Of a DNA stretch of 64,000 bases, positions 52,844 to 61,574 are shown in pieces. Both the position numbers and the translations under genes were made by a program. The notes beneath the pieces were generated by a model, which was given only the letters and a program-made list of their open reading frames with translations, did not search any database and was not told where the DNA came from. Origin of the DNA: Kiloniella laminariae (GTDB lineage Bacteria > Pseudomonadota > Alphaproteobacteria > Kiloniellales > Kiloniellaceae); contig NZ_JAPWGY010000006.1 in assembly GCF_027214005.1 (NCBI RefSeq), positions 62,001 through 126,000 on the forward strand, read 5' to 3'. Within the stretch, counting starts at the first letter, position 1; every line of letters begins with the position of its first letter.

Positions 52844-54544
52844 ATGGTCAAGATCGTGCCCCGCCCCCATCGCGCAGAACTTCTAATGCCTGCTGGTTCT
52901 CTTGAGAAACTGCAAATCGCCATACTGTATGGCGCCGATGCCGTTTATCTCGGCACACCAGACATGTCTTTACGCACCAAATCGGATTTCAGCCTGGAAG
53001 AGGTGATTGAAGGTGTCCGCTTTGCCCATGACCACGGCAAACGCGCGTATCTCACACTGAACCTCTTCTCTCATAACAAGGACATTGCCAAGCTGCCCCT
53101 GTTTATCGAAACCATACGGGCCGTTCGACCCGATGGTGTCATCATTGCGGATCCAGGTATTTTCAATTATGTCCGCGAACAGGCCCCCGAACTGGAATTA
53201 CATATTTCAACCCAGGCCAATGTCTGCTCGTGGTTGTCTGTTGATTTCTGGCAAAAACAGGGCGCCAGCCTCTGCGTTCTTGCCCGCGAGGTAACTTACG
53301 ACGAGCTTTGTGAAATCAGGGAAAGGTGTCCGGATATCAAACTTGAAGCCTTTGTTCACGGTGCCATGTGCATGACCTATTCCGGACGCTGCCTCCTGTC
53401 CAATTTCATGGCCGAACGGGGGGCAAACCAGGGCAGCTGCGCCAACTCCTGCCGCTGGCACTACAAAGTACATATGAAGCTCAAGGATGGTACTGTGAAA
53501 GAGCTTGAGCTTACCGAAGAAAATCTTGGACTGTTTGAATTTCTACTTGAGGAAGAATGTCGTCAGGGCGAGCTTATGCCCATAGAAGAAGACGAGCGCG
53601 GCTCCTATATTCTCAACTCCAAAGACCTTTGTCTGATGCCCCGGCTTGATGACTATCTGAAAATCGGCGTCGATTCCCTGAAAGTGGAAGGCAGAAACAA
53701 AAGCGCCTATTACGCTGCGGTAACCGCTCGGGCCTATCGTCAGGCAATAGACGACTGGTATAAGGCCCCTGAGGACTGGTCCCCCGAGCCCTACATGGAA
53801 GAGCTTTCCACGATCCCCAGTCGAGGCTACACCCTGGCTTTCCATGATGGACGCCTGCGTAACCATGCGCACAATTATGACCACACCAAAACCTTTGCCG
53901 ATTATGAATTTGCAGGTCTCGTCACCGAGCTGGATCAAAACGGCATTCATGTTGCCGTAAAAAATCGCCTTGAAGCGGGAGATGTTCTTGAGCTTCTTCC
54001 TCCAGGAGGGCTTCAGGCTATTCTGATCCGGCTCTATAGCTTCGAAGATGCCAGAACGGGTCAAAAAAATGAGGTCGTCAATGCCGGGCAAAAGCCGGTC
54101 ATCCTCCTCCGCTGGTCCCTGTTTGATCAGGAAAACATCAAGCGGTTGCAACAGGCTCTCTGCCCCCTGACGGTGATCAGAAAAGAAAAATCCCTGTCAC
54201 AGGCAGAATGGGACCGGCTCCGGTTAGACCAGACTGCCCGGAAGATTGAACTCGGACATGGGAGTGAGTCTCTTTATGAAAAACAAAAAGACCGCCTTCA
54301 GAGCAGTCTTCTTGTTGAAAATGGCGAGCGGATACCCAAAACACCACGGATTGGGACCAGTGGGTGTTGTGGAAGAGGCTGTAATGGTTGCATGATTTTC
54401 TGGCATGACCCGCTCTATGACAAAGCCCGGAAACTTCTTGCCCGGAAAAAACAGGGCGAGTTGTTTGATCGCGATATGCGCGATGATCTTTTTCTTTCGG
54501 AACAGGATATTCCCGGCACCTCGCTTCCAGCATCCACACCGTGA
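52844..54544 (+). CDS. U32-family peptidase-like protein (TrhP/YegQ type)
   Basis: 566 residues. The U32 signature HGAMCMTYSGRCLLSNFMAE and RGANQGSCANSCRW with its conserved cysteines is at about residues 178-210. The N-terminal barrel starts AELLMPAGSLEKLQIAILYG and has ADAVYLG. Members of this group (TrhP) are needed for 5-hydroxylation of tRNA wobble uridines, probably through an iron-sulfur centre and prephenate. The protein is about 110 residues longer than YegQ and carries a Cys-rich segment GCCGRGCNGC near residue 510, which is likely to hold a second metal site. It is monocistronic. Confidence 0.88.
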   Translation: MVKIVPRPHRAELLMPAGSLEKLQIAILYGADAVYLGTPDMSLRTKSDFSLEEVIEGVRFAHDHGKRAYLTLNLFSHNKDIAKLPLFIETIRAVRPDGVIIADPGIFNYVREQAPELELHISTQANVCSWLSVDFWQKQGASLCVLAREVTYDELCEIRERCPDIKLEAFVHGAMCMTYSGRCLLSNFMAERGANQGSCANSCRWHYKVHMKLKDGTVKELELTEENLGLFEFLLEEECRQGELMPIEEDERGSYILNSKDLCLMPRLDDYLKIGVDSLKVEGRNKSAYYAAVTARAYRQAIDDWYKAPEDWSPEPYMEELSTIPSRGYTLAFHDGRLRNHAHNYDHTKTFADYEFAGLVTELDQNGIHVAVKNRLEAGDVLELLPPGGLQAILIRLYSFEDARTGQKNEVVNAGQKPVILLRWSLFDQENIKRLQQALCPLTVIRKEKSLSQAEWDRLRLDQTARKIELGHGSESLYEKQKDRLQSSLLVENGERIPKTPRIGTSGCCGRGCNGCMIFWHDPLYDKARKLLARKKQGELFDRDMRDDLFLSEQDIPGTSLPASTP

Positions 54545-54737
54545 CCCGTTACAATTTTTCTTCTGTGAGTCAGTTTTATAAATTGGATAATCCTCACAAC
54601 TTTCCATTGAACTAAAGGCTTTGTTAGCTTTTTTGACCGACACTGATGCGTCTTAAGTTAATCCACAAACGAGACAAGAATAAAAACACCTAAAATCAAA
54701 GGCTTGTCTTTGTTCATCGCAACATCGGGAAAAGAAA

Positions 54738-56816
54738 ATGCGTCTTGCCTTCCACAGCCTGAGCTTCAGGCTTGTTGGCCTCACGGCCATCATGGTTATC
54801 CTCGGCTTTGCCGTACTGGTCTCCTACTCAACCTACAGTCAGGTGAAGAATTCACAGGAAGATGCCCAGCGGTATCTTTCCAGTCTGGCAGAACAGTACG
54901 CACTGGATGTCCGTATTGATATTGAGGAAGCTCTGGTTGCTGCCCGGGGCATGGCCCACGCGATTGAAGGCCCCTTGAGAAGCGGATCCACAGATCGTTC
55001 CGCTTTTGCCCGGATTGTCGAAAATACCATCCGTCGCTACCCAGGTATCGTTGGCGGTGCTGTTGGTCTTGATTCTAACATTGCAGGACAGGACAGTGAC
55101 GTTGCAGGGCAAGGGTATAATGATGATGCTGGCCGGCTCCTTCCCTATTTCTACCAGGATGGAAAAGGGGGAGTCGCCTGGGAACCTCTGGCTCTTGGCG
55201 GAGACAGTGGGTCGGAACTTTGGTACGACCTGCCCAAAACCACCAAACAGGAAGTGGTGACAGAACCCTATGTCTATCCCGTGAATGGGGAAGACGTGGT
55301 CATGACCACAGCAACAGTACCGATTTTTGATGCACAGGATCGTGCTGTCGGTGTTGCCACAACAGACATGGCCCTGAAGGATATCCAGATCCGTCTCTCC
55401 GAACTAAAGCTCTTTGAAACCGGAACAGTTTCCCTGATCACCGCAGAGGGGATGTGGGTTTCTCACCCGGATGATACAAAGCTGGCACAGCTGGAAAAAA
55501 GCCCTGCACTTACACCGGTTTTAGCTGCTCTTAAGGCCGGGAAAGACTTCTTTGGGGTTGTTGATGATCCGGCTGTTGGGGGCGAACGTTTTGTGTCTGT
55601 CCAGTCCATGCGCTTTGGCATGGCAGAAACAACCTGGGGAATTGTGGTCTCGGTTCCTGAAAGTGAAATCATGGCCCAGGCCAATCAGGCAAGAAACCTG
55701 ATGATTATCATTTCCCTTCTCGTTGTAATTGCTGTCATTGCCATCAACGCCTTGATCGGAACTCAGGCTATGGCAATGCTCGGCAAGGTAACCAACACCA
55801 TGCGTAACCTTGCAGACGGACAAACCGATCTTGAAATTCCAGGTCGGAACCGTCGGGATGAAATCGGGGCCATGGCACAAACTGTTGCGGTTTTCCGTGA
55901 GAATGCCCTTGAGAAACAAAAACTCGAGGCAGAACAGAAGCATCAACAAGAAACTGCTGTCATTGAGCGCAAATCGACCCTCGACAAGATTGCCACCCGT
56001 TTCCATGAGGGTGTCAGCGGTTTGATCCAGGACATCGAAGGCTCTGTAAGGGACATGAAGACTTTTGCCGATACCATGACAGGTATGGCACAGGAAACCC
56101 GTTCGAGAGCCTCCGAGGCCTCCCAGTCTTCCGAAAATGCCAATGACAACGCCCAGGCCGTTGCCAGCGCTTCTGAACAGCTGGCCGCATCCGTCGGTGA
56201 AATTGGTCAACAGGTTGGACAGGCAACCACCATCACCAACAAAGCTGTCGGCGAAGCTGGCCGATCCAATGAAAACGTCCAGTCTCTGGCGCAGGCTGCC
56301 CAGCGTATTGGCGAGGTGGTGAAACTGATCTCGGATATTGCTGAACAGACCAACCTTCTGGCATTGAACGCGACCATCGAAGCTGCCCGGGCCGGAGAAG
56401 CCGGTAAAGGTTTTGCCGTTGTTGCTTCCGAAGTGAAGTCACTTGCGACCCAGACATCCAATGCCACGGGCGAAATCGAACAGCAGGTTTTTGCCATCCA
56501 GACCCAGACCAATAATGCTGTGGAATCCATCGGTGAAATCAGCCGCGTGATCGGGCAGATAGATGAAATCAGCACGGTTATCGCAGGGGCCGTTGAAGAA
56601 CAAGGCGCAGCCACCCAGGATATTTCCGAAAAGATCCAGATGGTGGCAACAGGTGTCAGCTCTATCCGCGAAAGTATTGCCGGGGTTGATCAGGTCTCGG
56701 AACAGACCGATTCAGCAGCACGCTCTGTTGTTGACACCATAACCAACCTTGACCAGAAAGTCCGTGCTCTGAATGAAGAAGCCAATCGTCTGGTAGCCGA
56801 AGTCCGCGGTGCCTGA
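54738..56816 (+). CDS. Methyl-accepting chemotaxis protein with Cache sensor
   Basis: 692 residues. A first membrane helix (about 10-32) is followed by a periplasmic double-Cache-type sensor (about 35-310, with [20 protein letters not shown] and [20 protein letters not shown]), a second helix (about 318-342), HAMP and a long cytoplasmic signalling domain. The signalling tip reads [20 protein letters not shown], then [20 protein letters not shown]. The helices carry Glu/Gln pairs for methylation. There is no C-terminal pentapeptide for CheR. The sensor type often binds amino acids or organic acids, but the ligand is unknown. It is monocistronic with its own terminator. Confidence 0.96.
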   Translation: MRLAFHSLSFRLVGLTAIMVILGFAVLVSYSTYSQVKNSQEDAQRYLSSLAEQYALDVRIDIEEALVAARGMAHAIEGPLRSGSTDRSAFARIVENTIRRYPGIVGGAVGLDSNIAGQDSDVAGQGYNDDAGRLLPYFYQDGKGGVAWEPLALGGDSGSELWYDLPKTTKQEVVTEPYVYPVNGEDVVMTTATVPIFDAQDRAVGVATTDMALKDIQIRLSELKLFETGTVSLITAEGMWVSHPDDTKLAQLEKSPALTPVLAALKAGKDFFGVVDDPAVGGERFVSVQSMRFGMAETTWGIVVSVPESEIMAQANQARNLMIIISLLVVIAVIAINALIGTQAMAMLGKVTNTMRNLADGQTDLEIPGRNRRDEIGAMAQTVAVFRENALEKQKLEAEQKHQQETAVIERKSTLDKIATRFHEGVSGLIQDIEGSVRDMKTFADTMTGMAQETRSRASEASQSSENANDNAQAVASASEQLAASVGEIGQQVGQATTITNKAVGEAGRSNENVQSLAQAAQRIGEVVKLISDIAEQTNLLALNATIEAARAGEAGKGFAVVASEVKSLATQTSNATGEIEQQVFAIQTQTNNAVESIGEISRVIGQIDEISTVIAGAVEEQGAATQDISEKIQMVATGVSSIRESIAGVDQVSEQTDSAARSVVDTITNLDQKVRALNEEANRLVAEVRGA

Positions 56817-56833
56817 TTAAGCGCGTTGCGAAT

Positions 56834-56870
56834 AAAAAAAGCCCTGTACCGGTTGGTGCAGGGCTTTTTT
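56834..56870. terminator. Bidirectional terminator between the chemoreceptor and agmatinase genes
   Basis: GCCCTG (56841-56846) and CAGGGC (56859-56864), with an inner ACC/GGT stem, are flanked by A7 and T6 runs. It serves both convergent genes. Confidence 0.93.
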
Positions 56871-56885
56871 ACTTCAGAGCTTTCC

Positions 56886-57707
56886 CTACCCGTTCTTCAG
56901 CAATCTGGAACCAACTTCTTTCACCAGCTTTGCCCCAACCATGGCTGTCATTCCAACCAGATCCCGATGTGGATTTAGTTCAACAATATCCGCCCCGACA
57001 AGATCCGCATCCAGCTTGTGTAGGCTATTGATCAGTTCACGGACCGACATCCCGCCGGGCTCATGATGGGAAACGCCCGGCGCAAAGGCGGGATCAAGAA
57101 CATCCAGATCGATCGAAAGATAAAGCGGCCCGTCAAAGCTCAGGTCCAGATTCGCTTTCCAGTCTTTCATCTGGATAATCTCCACCCCAAAACGCTCGGC
57201 CTGTTCTTTCTGATGCTGATTCAATGTCCGGATCCCAACCTGGACCAGTCGCTTGACCAGCCCGGTTTCCATAATCCGGGCAAAGGGACAGGCATGACTG
57301 TCCCGATTGCCATCCAGCTCGTCATAGAGATCGGAATGGGCATCAAAATGAAGAATGTTAAGCCCCGGATAAGCTTTGGCATGCGCTGTAATCAGTGGTG
57401 CAGATACAGAGTGATCTCCCCCAAGGCTGAGGACCTTTGCCCCCAGAGCAATTATCGCCGCAACCCGGTCTGAAATTTCTGATAATGCCGTTTCTCTGCC
57501 GGAAAATTTCAGATCCCCAAAATCCTTAAAACGGGAGTCAGCGCCAAGATCATACCCGGTCTCGCTGGTCATATTGGCTGAGCCGCAATGCAAGGCCTCT
57601 CTGATACGCTGGGGGGCCAAGGCTGGCCCTGTCATATACGATGAATTATGATCCAACGGGATTCCGAGCAAAGCGACATCACCCCTGTTTAAATTTTGAT
57701 TCGCCAC
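56886..57707 (-). CDS. Agmatinase/arginase family ureohydrolase
   Basis: About 273 residues. The binuclear manganese motifs are GGDHS, HFDAHSD and SIDLDVLDPAFAPG, and all metal ligands are present. DHNSSYMTGPALAPQRIREAL near the N-terminus is typical of agmatinases. It probably hydrolyses agmatine or a related guanidino compound to urea and an amine. GTG 57707 has GGAG seven bases upstream; GTG 57743 would add 12 residues. It is monocistronic and convergent with the chemoreceptor gene. The substrate could also be guanidinobutyrate or formiminoglutamate. Confidence 0.9.
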   Translation of the reverse strand: MANQNLNRGDVALLGIPLDHNSSYMTGPALAPQRIREALHCGSANMTSETGYDLGADSRFKDFGDLKFSGRETALSEISDRVAAIIALGAKVLSLGGDHSVSAPLITAHAKAYPGLNILHFDAHSDLYDELDGNRDSHACPFARIMETGLVKRLVQVGIRTLNQHQKEQAERFGVEIIQMKDWKANLDLSFDGPLYLSIDLDVLDPAFAPGVSHHEPGGMSVRELINSLHKLDADLVGADIVELNPHRDLVGMTAMVGAKLVKEVGSRLLKNG

Positions 57708-57815
57708 CAATTTTCTCCCTACAGCCAGGTACTGATTTTTCACAAATGGATCCGAACAACAAAATCAGGTCTTTACATTCGCAGTTCTCGCGTAAAAAAT
57801 GCAATAACGTACACA

Positions 57816-57829
57816 TTACAGCGCTGTAA
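57816..57829. promoter_or_regulatory. 14-bp palindrome in the agmatinase / histidine kinase intergenic region
   Basis: TTACAGCGCTGTAA is perfectly symmetric. It lies about 110 bp upstream of the agmatinase start, within the roughly 340-bp gap to the histidine kinase gene. Apart from it, the gap is A/T-rich with no obvious gene. Confidence 0.4.
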
Positions 57830-58045
57830 ATTGATCTTGTTTGGTATCTAATTTAAGAACGGAAAGATATCTAAGAAAACTCTTTAATTGAAGTATTTCA
57901 TTTGGCTGCACCCCCTCCCCCACATACGCTAAAGGAAATGCGTAATGCTGCTATCGGTTATTTCAGTCTTGCACAAAGGGATTGGGCCATAGCCGAAAGA
58001 ATGTAATGACCTCCTGCCCCCGTTATCCTTAAAAGTAGCTCGACA

Positions 58046-59062
58046 ATGTCCTCTAAAAGATTATCAAGTCCATCGCCAATGATCAAAAAGGTCGTCAATA
58101 GCCGATACATTAAATTCTGGATCTTTCTCCTGTTTAGTATCGTTTTTTATTCGGGCTTGATCTACGTAGATGCGCTCGAAACCATCTATGATTTCACGCG
58201 AGAGTATGAGGAATGGGAACTGGACGAACTGCTTCTGCTGCTTTTGGGAATGGCGTTCAACTACCTGCTCTTTCTTCTCTTTTCTCTTAAAAGTGCCTCG
58301 GCAAAGGCCCTTTCCTCAGAAAGAGAAATCACGCAACTAACGATGGAAAACGGCGCAAAATATGAGTTCCTGACATCTATGAGCCACGAACTCCGCACTC
58401 CTTTGAATGCGGTTATCGGCTTCAGTGAAATGATGCGTAACGAGATTTTTGGACCAATTTCACCTGAAAAATACAAGGCCTACATTGATGATATTCATGA
58501 ATCCTCCGGACAGCTTCTGACCATCATCGACAAATTACTCGCTCTGTCTTATCTCGATACGTACAAGATCACACTGCTGGAAGCTGAGCAGAGTGTCCTC
58601 TCTCTCCTGAAGGAGAGTATTGAAGCATCGAAGATACAGGCAAGTTCAAAAGGTATCGAAATCACTCTTAAGTGCTCCTGCGAGGACACGGTGTTAACTC
58701 TTGATCCGGCAATGATCAAAAAATCCTTCGTTGAAATTCTGAATAATGCAGTTCTCAACAGCCCAGAAAATACTGAGATTTTTATAAAAATTGACAGAGA
58801 TCTTCACAAGAGACTTCGCATAACGATCCAAGATCAAGGTCCAGGTATCTCTAAGGATGCGCTCAGAGGAATCTTTGAACCCTTTAATCAGATCGACCGA
58901 AATGCCCTCACATCATCAACTGGGCTTGGATTGGGACTGACAATTTCAAAGAGATATATAGAACTACACGGCGGATCTCTACGCCTGAAAAGTAAAATCA
59001 GGGAAGGCACAACCGTAACAATAACCTTTCCTACAATCCGGGATAAGCCAGCCCAAGGTTAG
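58046..59062 (+). CDS. Orphan membrane sensor histidine kinase
   Basis: 338 residues. Two membrane helices (about 23-42 and 60-82) flank a very short acidic periplasmic loop (DFTREYEEWELDE). The dimerisation domain has SMSHELRTPLNAVIGFSEMM (phospho-His about 114), and the ATPase domain has EILNNAVLNSPE, DQGPGISKDALRGIFEPF and GLGLGLTISKRYIELHGG. The HxE/DxxN-type H-box is like that of alphaproteobacterial PleC/DivJ-like kinases. No response regulator or receiver domain is near, so the partner lies elsewhere. The small sensor loop suggests a membrane or cytoplasmic signal. The ribosome-binding site is weak. Confidence 0.93.
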   Translation: MSSKRLSSPSPMIKKVVNSRYIKFWIFLLFSIVFYSGLIYVDALETIYDFTREYEEWELDELLLLLLGMAFNYLLFLLFSLKSASAKALSSEREITQLTMENGAKYEFLTSMSHELRTPLNAVIGFSEMMRNEIFGPISPEKYKAYIDDIHESSGQLLTIIDKLLALSYLDTYKITLLEAEQSVLSLLKESIEASKIQASSKGIEITLKCSCEDTVLTLDPAMIKKSFVEILNNAVLNSPENTEIFIKIDRDLHKRLRITIQDQGPGISKDALRGIFEPFNQIDRNALTSSTGLGLGLTISKRYIELHGGSLRLKSKIREGTTVTITFPTIRDKPAQG

Positions 59063-59198
59063 GCTACAGCACCCTTTACCTGTTTCAGTACAGATCACGA
59101 CACCGCTTCCGAAAAGCTTTGGGTCCTTGTCACGCAAACTGCCCGGCTGAACAACCAGCTTACTCAGCATTGTTTGTGACGGATTACCCACGAATATT

Positions 59199-59246
59199 CC
59201 ACGGGGATCAATAGCGGTATAGCTGTTGATCCCCGTGGACTTTTTA
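59199..59246 (+). terminator. Terminator after the histidine kinase gene
   Basis: CCACGGGGATCAA (59199-59211) pairs perfectly over 13 bp with TTGATCCCCGTGG (59226-59238), followed by ACTTTTTATT. The T-run overlaps the stop codon of the convergent membrane-protein gene. Confidence 0.9.
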
Positions 59247-59555
59247 TTCGTCAAAGGGATCTTCGACCAAAGATTGCCTGTGCTTGACATAACACCAGAC
59301 CACCACGGCAAAGCCTCCCCCCAGCAGCCAGGGGTTTTCACGTAACAAACCTGTGAGAAGCAAAACCCCGGCAACAACAGCCAGCACGGCGGGAGGTCCA
59401 TGTTTTTCGTCCCGGCAGATCCCATTCCAGAATTTTTCGTGCTTGAGCAAGACCTGGTTAAACTGGCCGGTTATCACCAGAAATCCGAGATAAACCAGAA
59501 CAACAAGCCCCATCAGGGCAGCAATTGTAAGCGACTGTTTGAACAGGTCTGACAT
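59244..59555 (-). CDS. Small hypothetical membrane protein
   Basis: 103 residues from the ATG at 59555 (GAAGG six bases upstream). There are about three hydrophobic helices: LTIAALMGLVVLVYLGFLVI (8-28), then AVLAVVAGVLLLTGL and LLGGGFAVVVWCYV. A short soluble loop (KHEKFWNGICRDEKHGP) lies between helices 1 and 2 with one cysteine. The C-terminus is acidic (EDPFDE). I do not recognise the family. It stands 115 bp after the start codon of the NicO operon's 3' neighbour region and may be its own unit. Confidence 0.7.
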   Translation of the reverse strand: MSDLFKQSLTIAALMGLVVLVYLGFLVITGQFNQVLLKHEKFWNGICRDEKHGPPAVLAVVAGVLLLTGLLRENPWLLGGGFAVVVWCYVKHRQSLVEDPFDE

Positions 59556-59670
59556 GAAGGACCTTCGAGCTGTTTTCAACAATCTACAGGAAAGCTCTCC
59601 CGTAACCAAATGCTCCCATCATAATACCTGTTTGATACAATCAGGGCGGTCAGGTTCCCGCTCATCACTC

Positions 59671-60747
59671 TCACATGAAAGGGTGATCCGGGGTCATAAG
59701 AACCTCAAGCAGAAGCGTCCCGCCAATAAGGATAATCAACAGGCCCCCGCCGATAGAAACCACCCGCGCAATAATGGCTGTTTGCACCCCCAGCTCATCA
59801 AGAATTTTAAGCAGGGGAAACCGGACGCCCTTGGCAGCCAGAGCCAACAGGGACACTGTCAGACCCGTGCCAAGCGACATTGCCAAAACAGCTGCCAGCC
59901 CCCCAGCCCAGTGTCCAAGCACAAAGGCCAAAATCAGAACCAGAAGAGCCCCGGTACAGGGACGAATCCCGATTGCCAGAACAATTGCAACAATATCCCG
60001 ATACGGCTTCAGCCCGGAAAGGCGGCTCCGTGGCACAGAAGAAGCACAGCAATCATGCCCCTTGGCATTGCCCGCTGAGAGGCCGTCATGACGGTGGACA
60101 TGAGAATGGCTATGCGTAATCTCTGAATTTGGCTTTTGCGGAACAGAGACATGGCTGTGGCCAGGCTCATCGCTATGGTCATGGGCGCAGCACTGTGATG
60201 CAGGAAGGCGCAGTCCGCGCCATAACAAAACGCCCCCAACTACAACAACGGCACCATAGCTGAGCGGTTCCATCACGGATTCTGCCGCTAAAGAGGCAGA
60301 ACGAACGCCGCTATCAATCAACAGATAACACAACCCGACGATCGTGATAGCTGTCAGCCCCTGCATAAAAGATGCGGCCATGGACAGCCCGACGACAGAT
60401 CTTATTTTGGTATCTGTACTCAGTGTATAGGTTGCAATTACGGCCTTGCCATGACCAGGTCCCAGGGCATGGAAAACACCATAGAGAAAACAGATCCAAA
60501 CCAGATGAATCAGGGAATCAAAACCAAGCCCATCTCCCAGCGCTCGGACCCCATCGCCCAGAATGGAAGAAAACGCACGTTGCTGGCTTCGCAGGGTCTC
60601 GAGAAAGCTGGCCCAGATGCCTGCTTCTTCAGAGGGAAAGATACCAACAACGCCAAACAGTGCATCGGCCAGTAGAATTGTTCCCGCCAACAAGAAGAGA
60701 AAAAACAATACCTGTAACCAGGTTTGGCCCCGCGCGATCCTGATCAT
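59671..60747 (-). CDS. NicO/RcnA-family nickel-cobalt (metal) exporter
   Basis: 358 residues with about seven membrane helices. The NicO motifs FHALGPGHGKAVIATY and GIRPCTGALLVLILAF are present. A cytosolic loop between them (about 185-245) is rich in His and Cys: CCAHDHSDEPGHSH, HSHSHVHRHDG, HDCCASS. Members export nickel or cobalt, and some uncharacterised alphaproteobacterial members are thought to move zinc. The start overlaps the stop codon of the upstream DUF1007 gene by four bases, so the two work together. The operon is preceded by a Zur-like palindrome, which points to zinc. Confidence 0.92.
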   Translation of the reverse strand: MIRIARGQTWLQVLFFLFLLAGTILLADALFGVVGIFPSEEAGIWASFLETLRSQQRAFSSILGDGVRALGDGLGFDSLIHLVWICFLYGVFHALGPGHGKAVIATYTLSTDTKIRSVVGLSMAASFMQGLTAITIVGLCYLLIDSGVRSASLAAESVMEPLSYGAVVVVGGVLLWRGLRLPASQCCAHDHSDEPGHSHVSVPQKPNSEITHSHSHVHRHDGLSAGNAKGHDCCASSVPRSRLSGLKPYRDIVAIVLAIGIRPCTGALLVLILAFVLGHWAGGLAAVLAMSLGTGLTVSLLALAAKGVRFPLLKILDELGVQTAIIARVVSIGGGLLIILIGGTLLLEVLMTPDHPFM

Positions 60748-61466
60748 GAACAGCTCACCCGCAAGGTTGAGGCAAAAATTGATCCCAGCTCGGGGTTGGC
60801 GGCAACTTCCTCATCGCTGAAAAAAAGATCTGAAAGTGGTTTTTCCGTACCCGTTACATCATCCGGTTTAATTACCTGATGAGTACAGCCTTCTGCATCA
60901 CTGGGAACAAAATTTGCCGTGTTTTCTGAAACCAGATCAATCGAGATAAAATAGGAAGGGTCGTACATTTTGAGCTCTATTGCCTGAGAGAAAGCAATCG
61001 GCTGATCAAGTGTCAGCTTGAAACGCAACACAAGGCGATTATTCAACAGGTCACCATCCGCGGTGATTTCTTTTGTAAAAACCAGCTTTTCGGCCCCAGC
61101 TTTTCGGGCAGAAAGAAAATAATCCCACTCATGGAGGTTGCGCACGGCATCCCCGGCAAAGCTGTTCAATTCTGCTTTTTCAACTACCCCGCTGAGGTCC
61201 TGATCAAGATCTTGCAACAGCGTTTCAGTATAAAGATCATCAAATATCCAGACGGGTTCAAGCGCAACAATTCGACCACTGTCATTCAGGTGAACAATCA
61301 CCGCAGCGTCAACCCAGACATGGGGATGCGCCTGAGCCGCAGATCCCCACAAAATCGCGACAACCGTTCCGGTTAGAAATTTCCTGAAACAGACTTTCAG
61401 AAGGGAGAGAGACGGCTGAATCACGGTAATCAACTCACAAGAAGAACGAGGCTGTGACAAAATCAT
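60744..61466 (-). CDS. DUF1007 family exported protein
   Basis: 240 residues from the ATG at 61466 (GAGG eight bases upstream). A signal peptide (FRKFLTGTVVAILWGSAAQA) ends just before the family start HPHVWVDA. The mature part contains WIFDDLYTETLLQDLDQDLSG, DYFLSARKAG and YDPSYFISIDL, and ends in a cysteine. DUF1007 proteins are periplasmic and nearly always sit beside NicO transporters, probably as metal-binding partners. It overlaps the NicO gene by four bases. It is likely to be controlled by the Zur-like box 55 bp upstream. Confidence 0.87.
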   Translation of the reverse strand: MILSQPRSSCELITVIQPSLSLLKVCFRKFLTGTVVAILWGSAAQAHPHVWVDAAVIVHLNDSGRIVALEPVWIFDDLYTETLLQDLDQDLSGVVEKAELNSFAGDAVRNLHEWDYFLSARKAGAEKLVFTKEITADGDLLNNRLVLRFKLTLDQPIAFSQAIELKMYDPSYFISIDLVSENTANFVPSDAEGCTHQVIKPDDVTGTEKPLSDLFFSDEEVAANPELGSIFASTLRVSCS

Positions 61467-61520
61467 TGATACAGCCTCATCACAATCGCCCGAACCCAAA
61501 AGTCGAGCCTCAGAGCTTTA

Positions 61521-61533
61521 GTTATAATATAAC
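61521..61533. promoter_or_regulatory. Zur/Fur-like operator of the DUF1007-NicO operon
   Basis: GTTATA-A-TATAAC is a perfect 13-bp inverted repeat equal to the core of the known Zur box (TGTTATA-W-TATAACA). It lies about 55 bp upstream of the DUF1007 start codon and next to a TTATAAT-type -10 element on the minus strand, so binding would block transcription. Confidence 0.65.
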
Positions 61534-61574
61534 ATTATTATAATTCAATCCCGCTTATAACTTTAATCGGGAAA

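Noticed and set aside
58979-59425. A 148-codon minus-strand frame across the end of the histidine kinase gene
   Set aside because: Its middle looked protein-like, but it spans a perfect terminator hairpin, overlaps two better genes and has no start signal.
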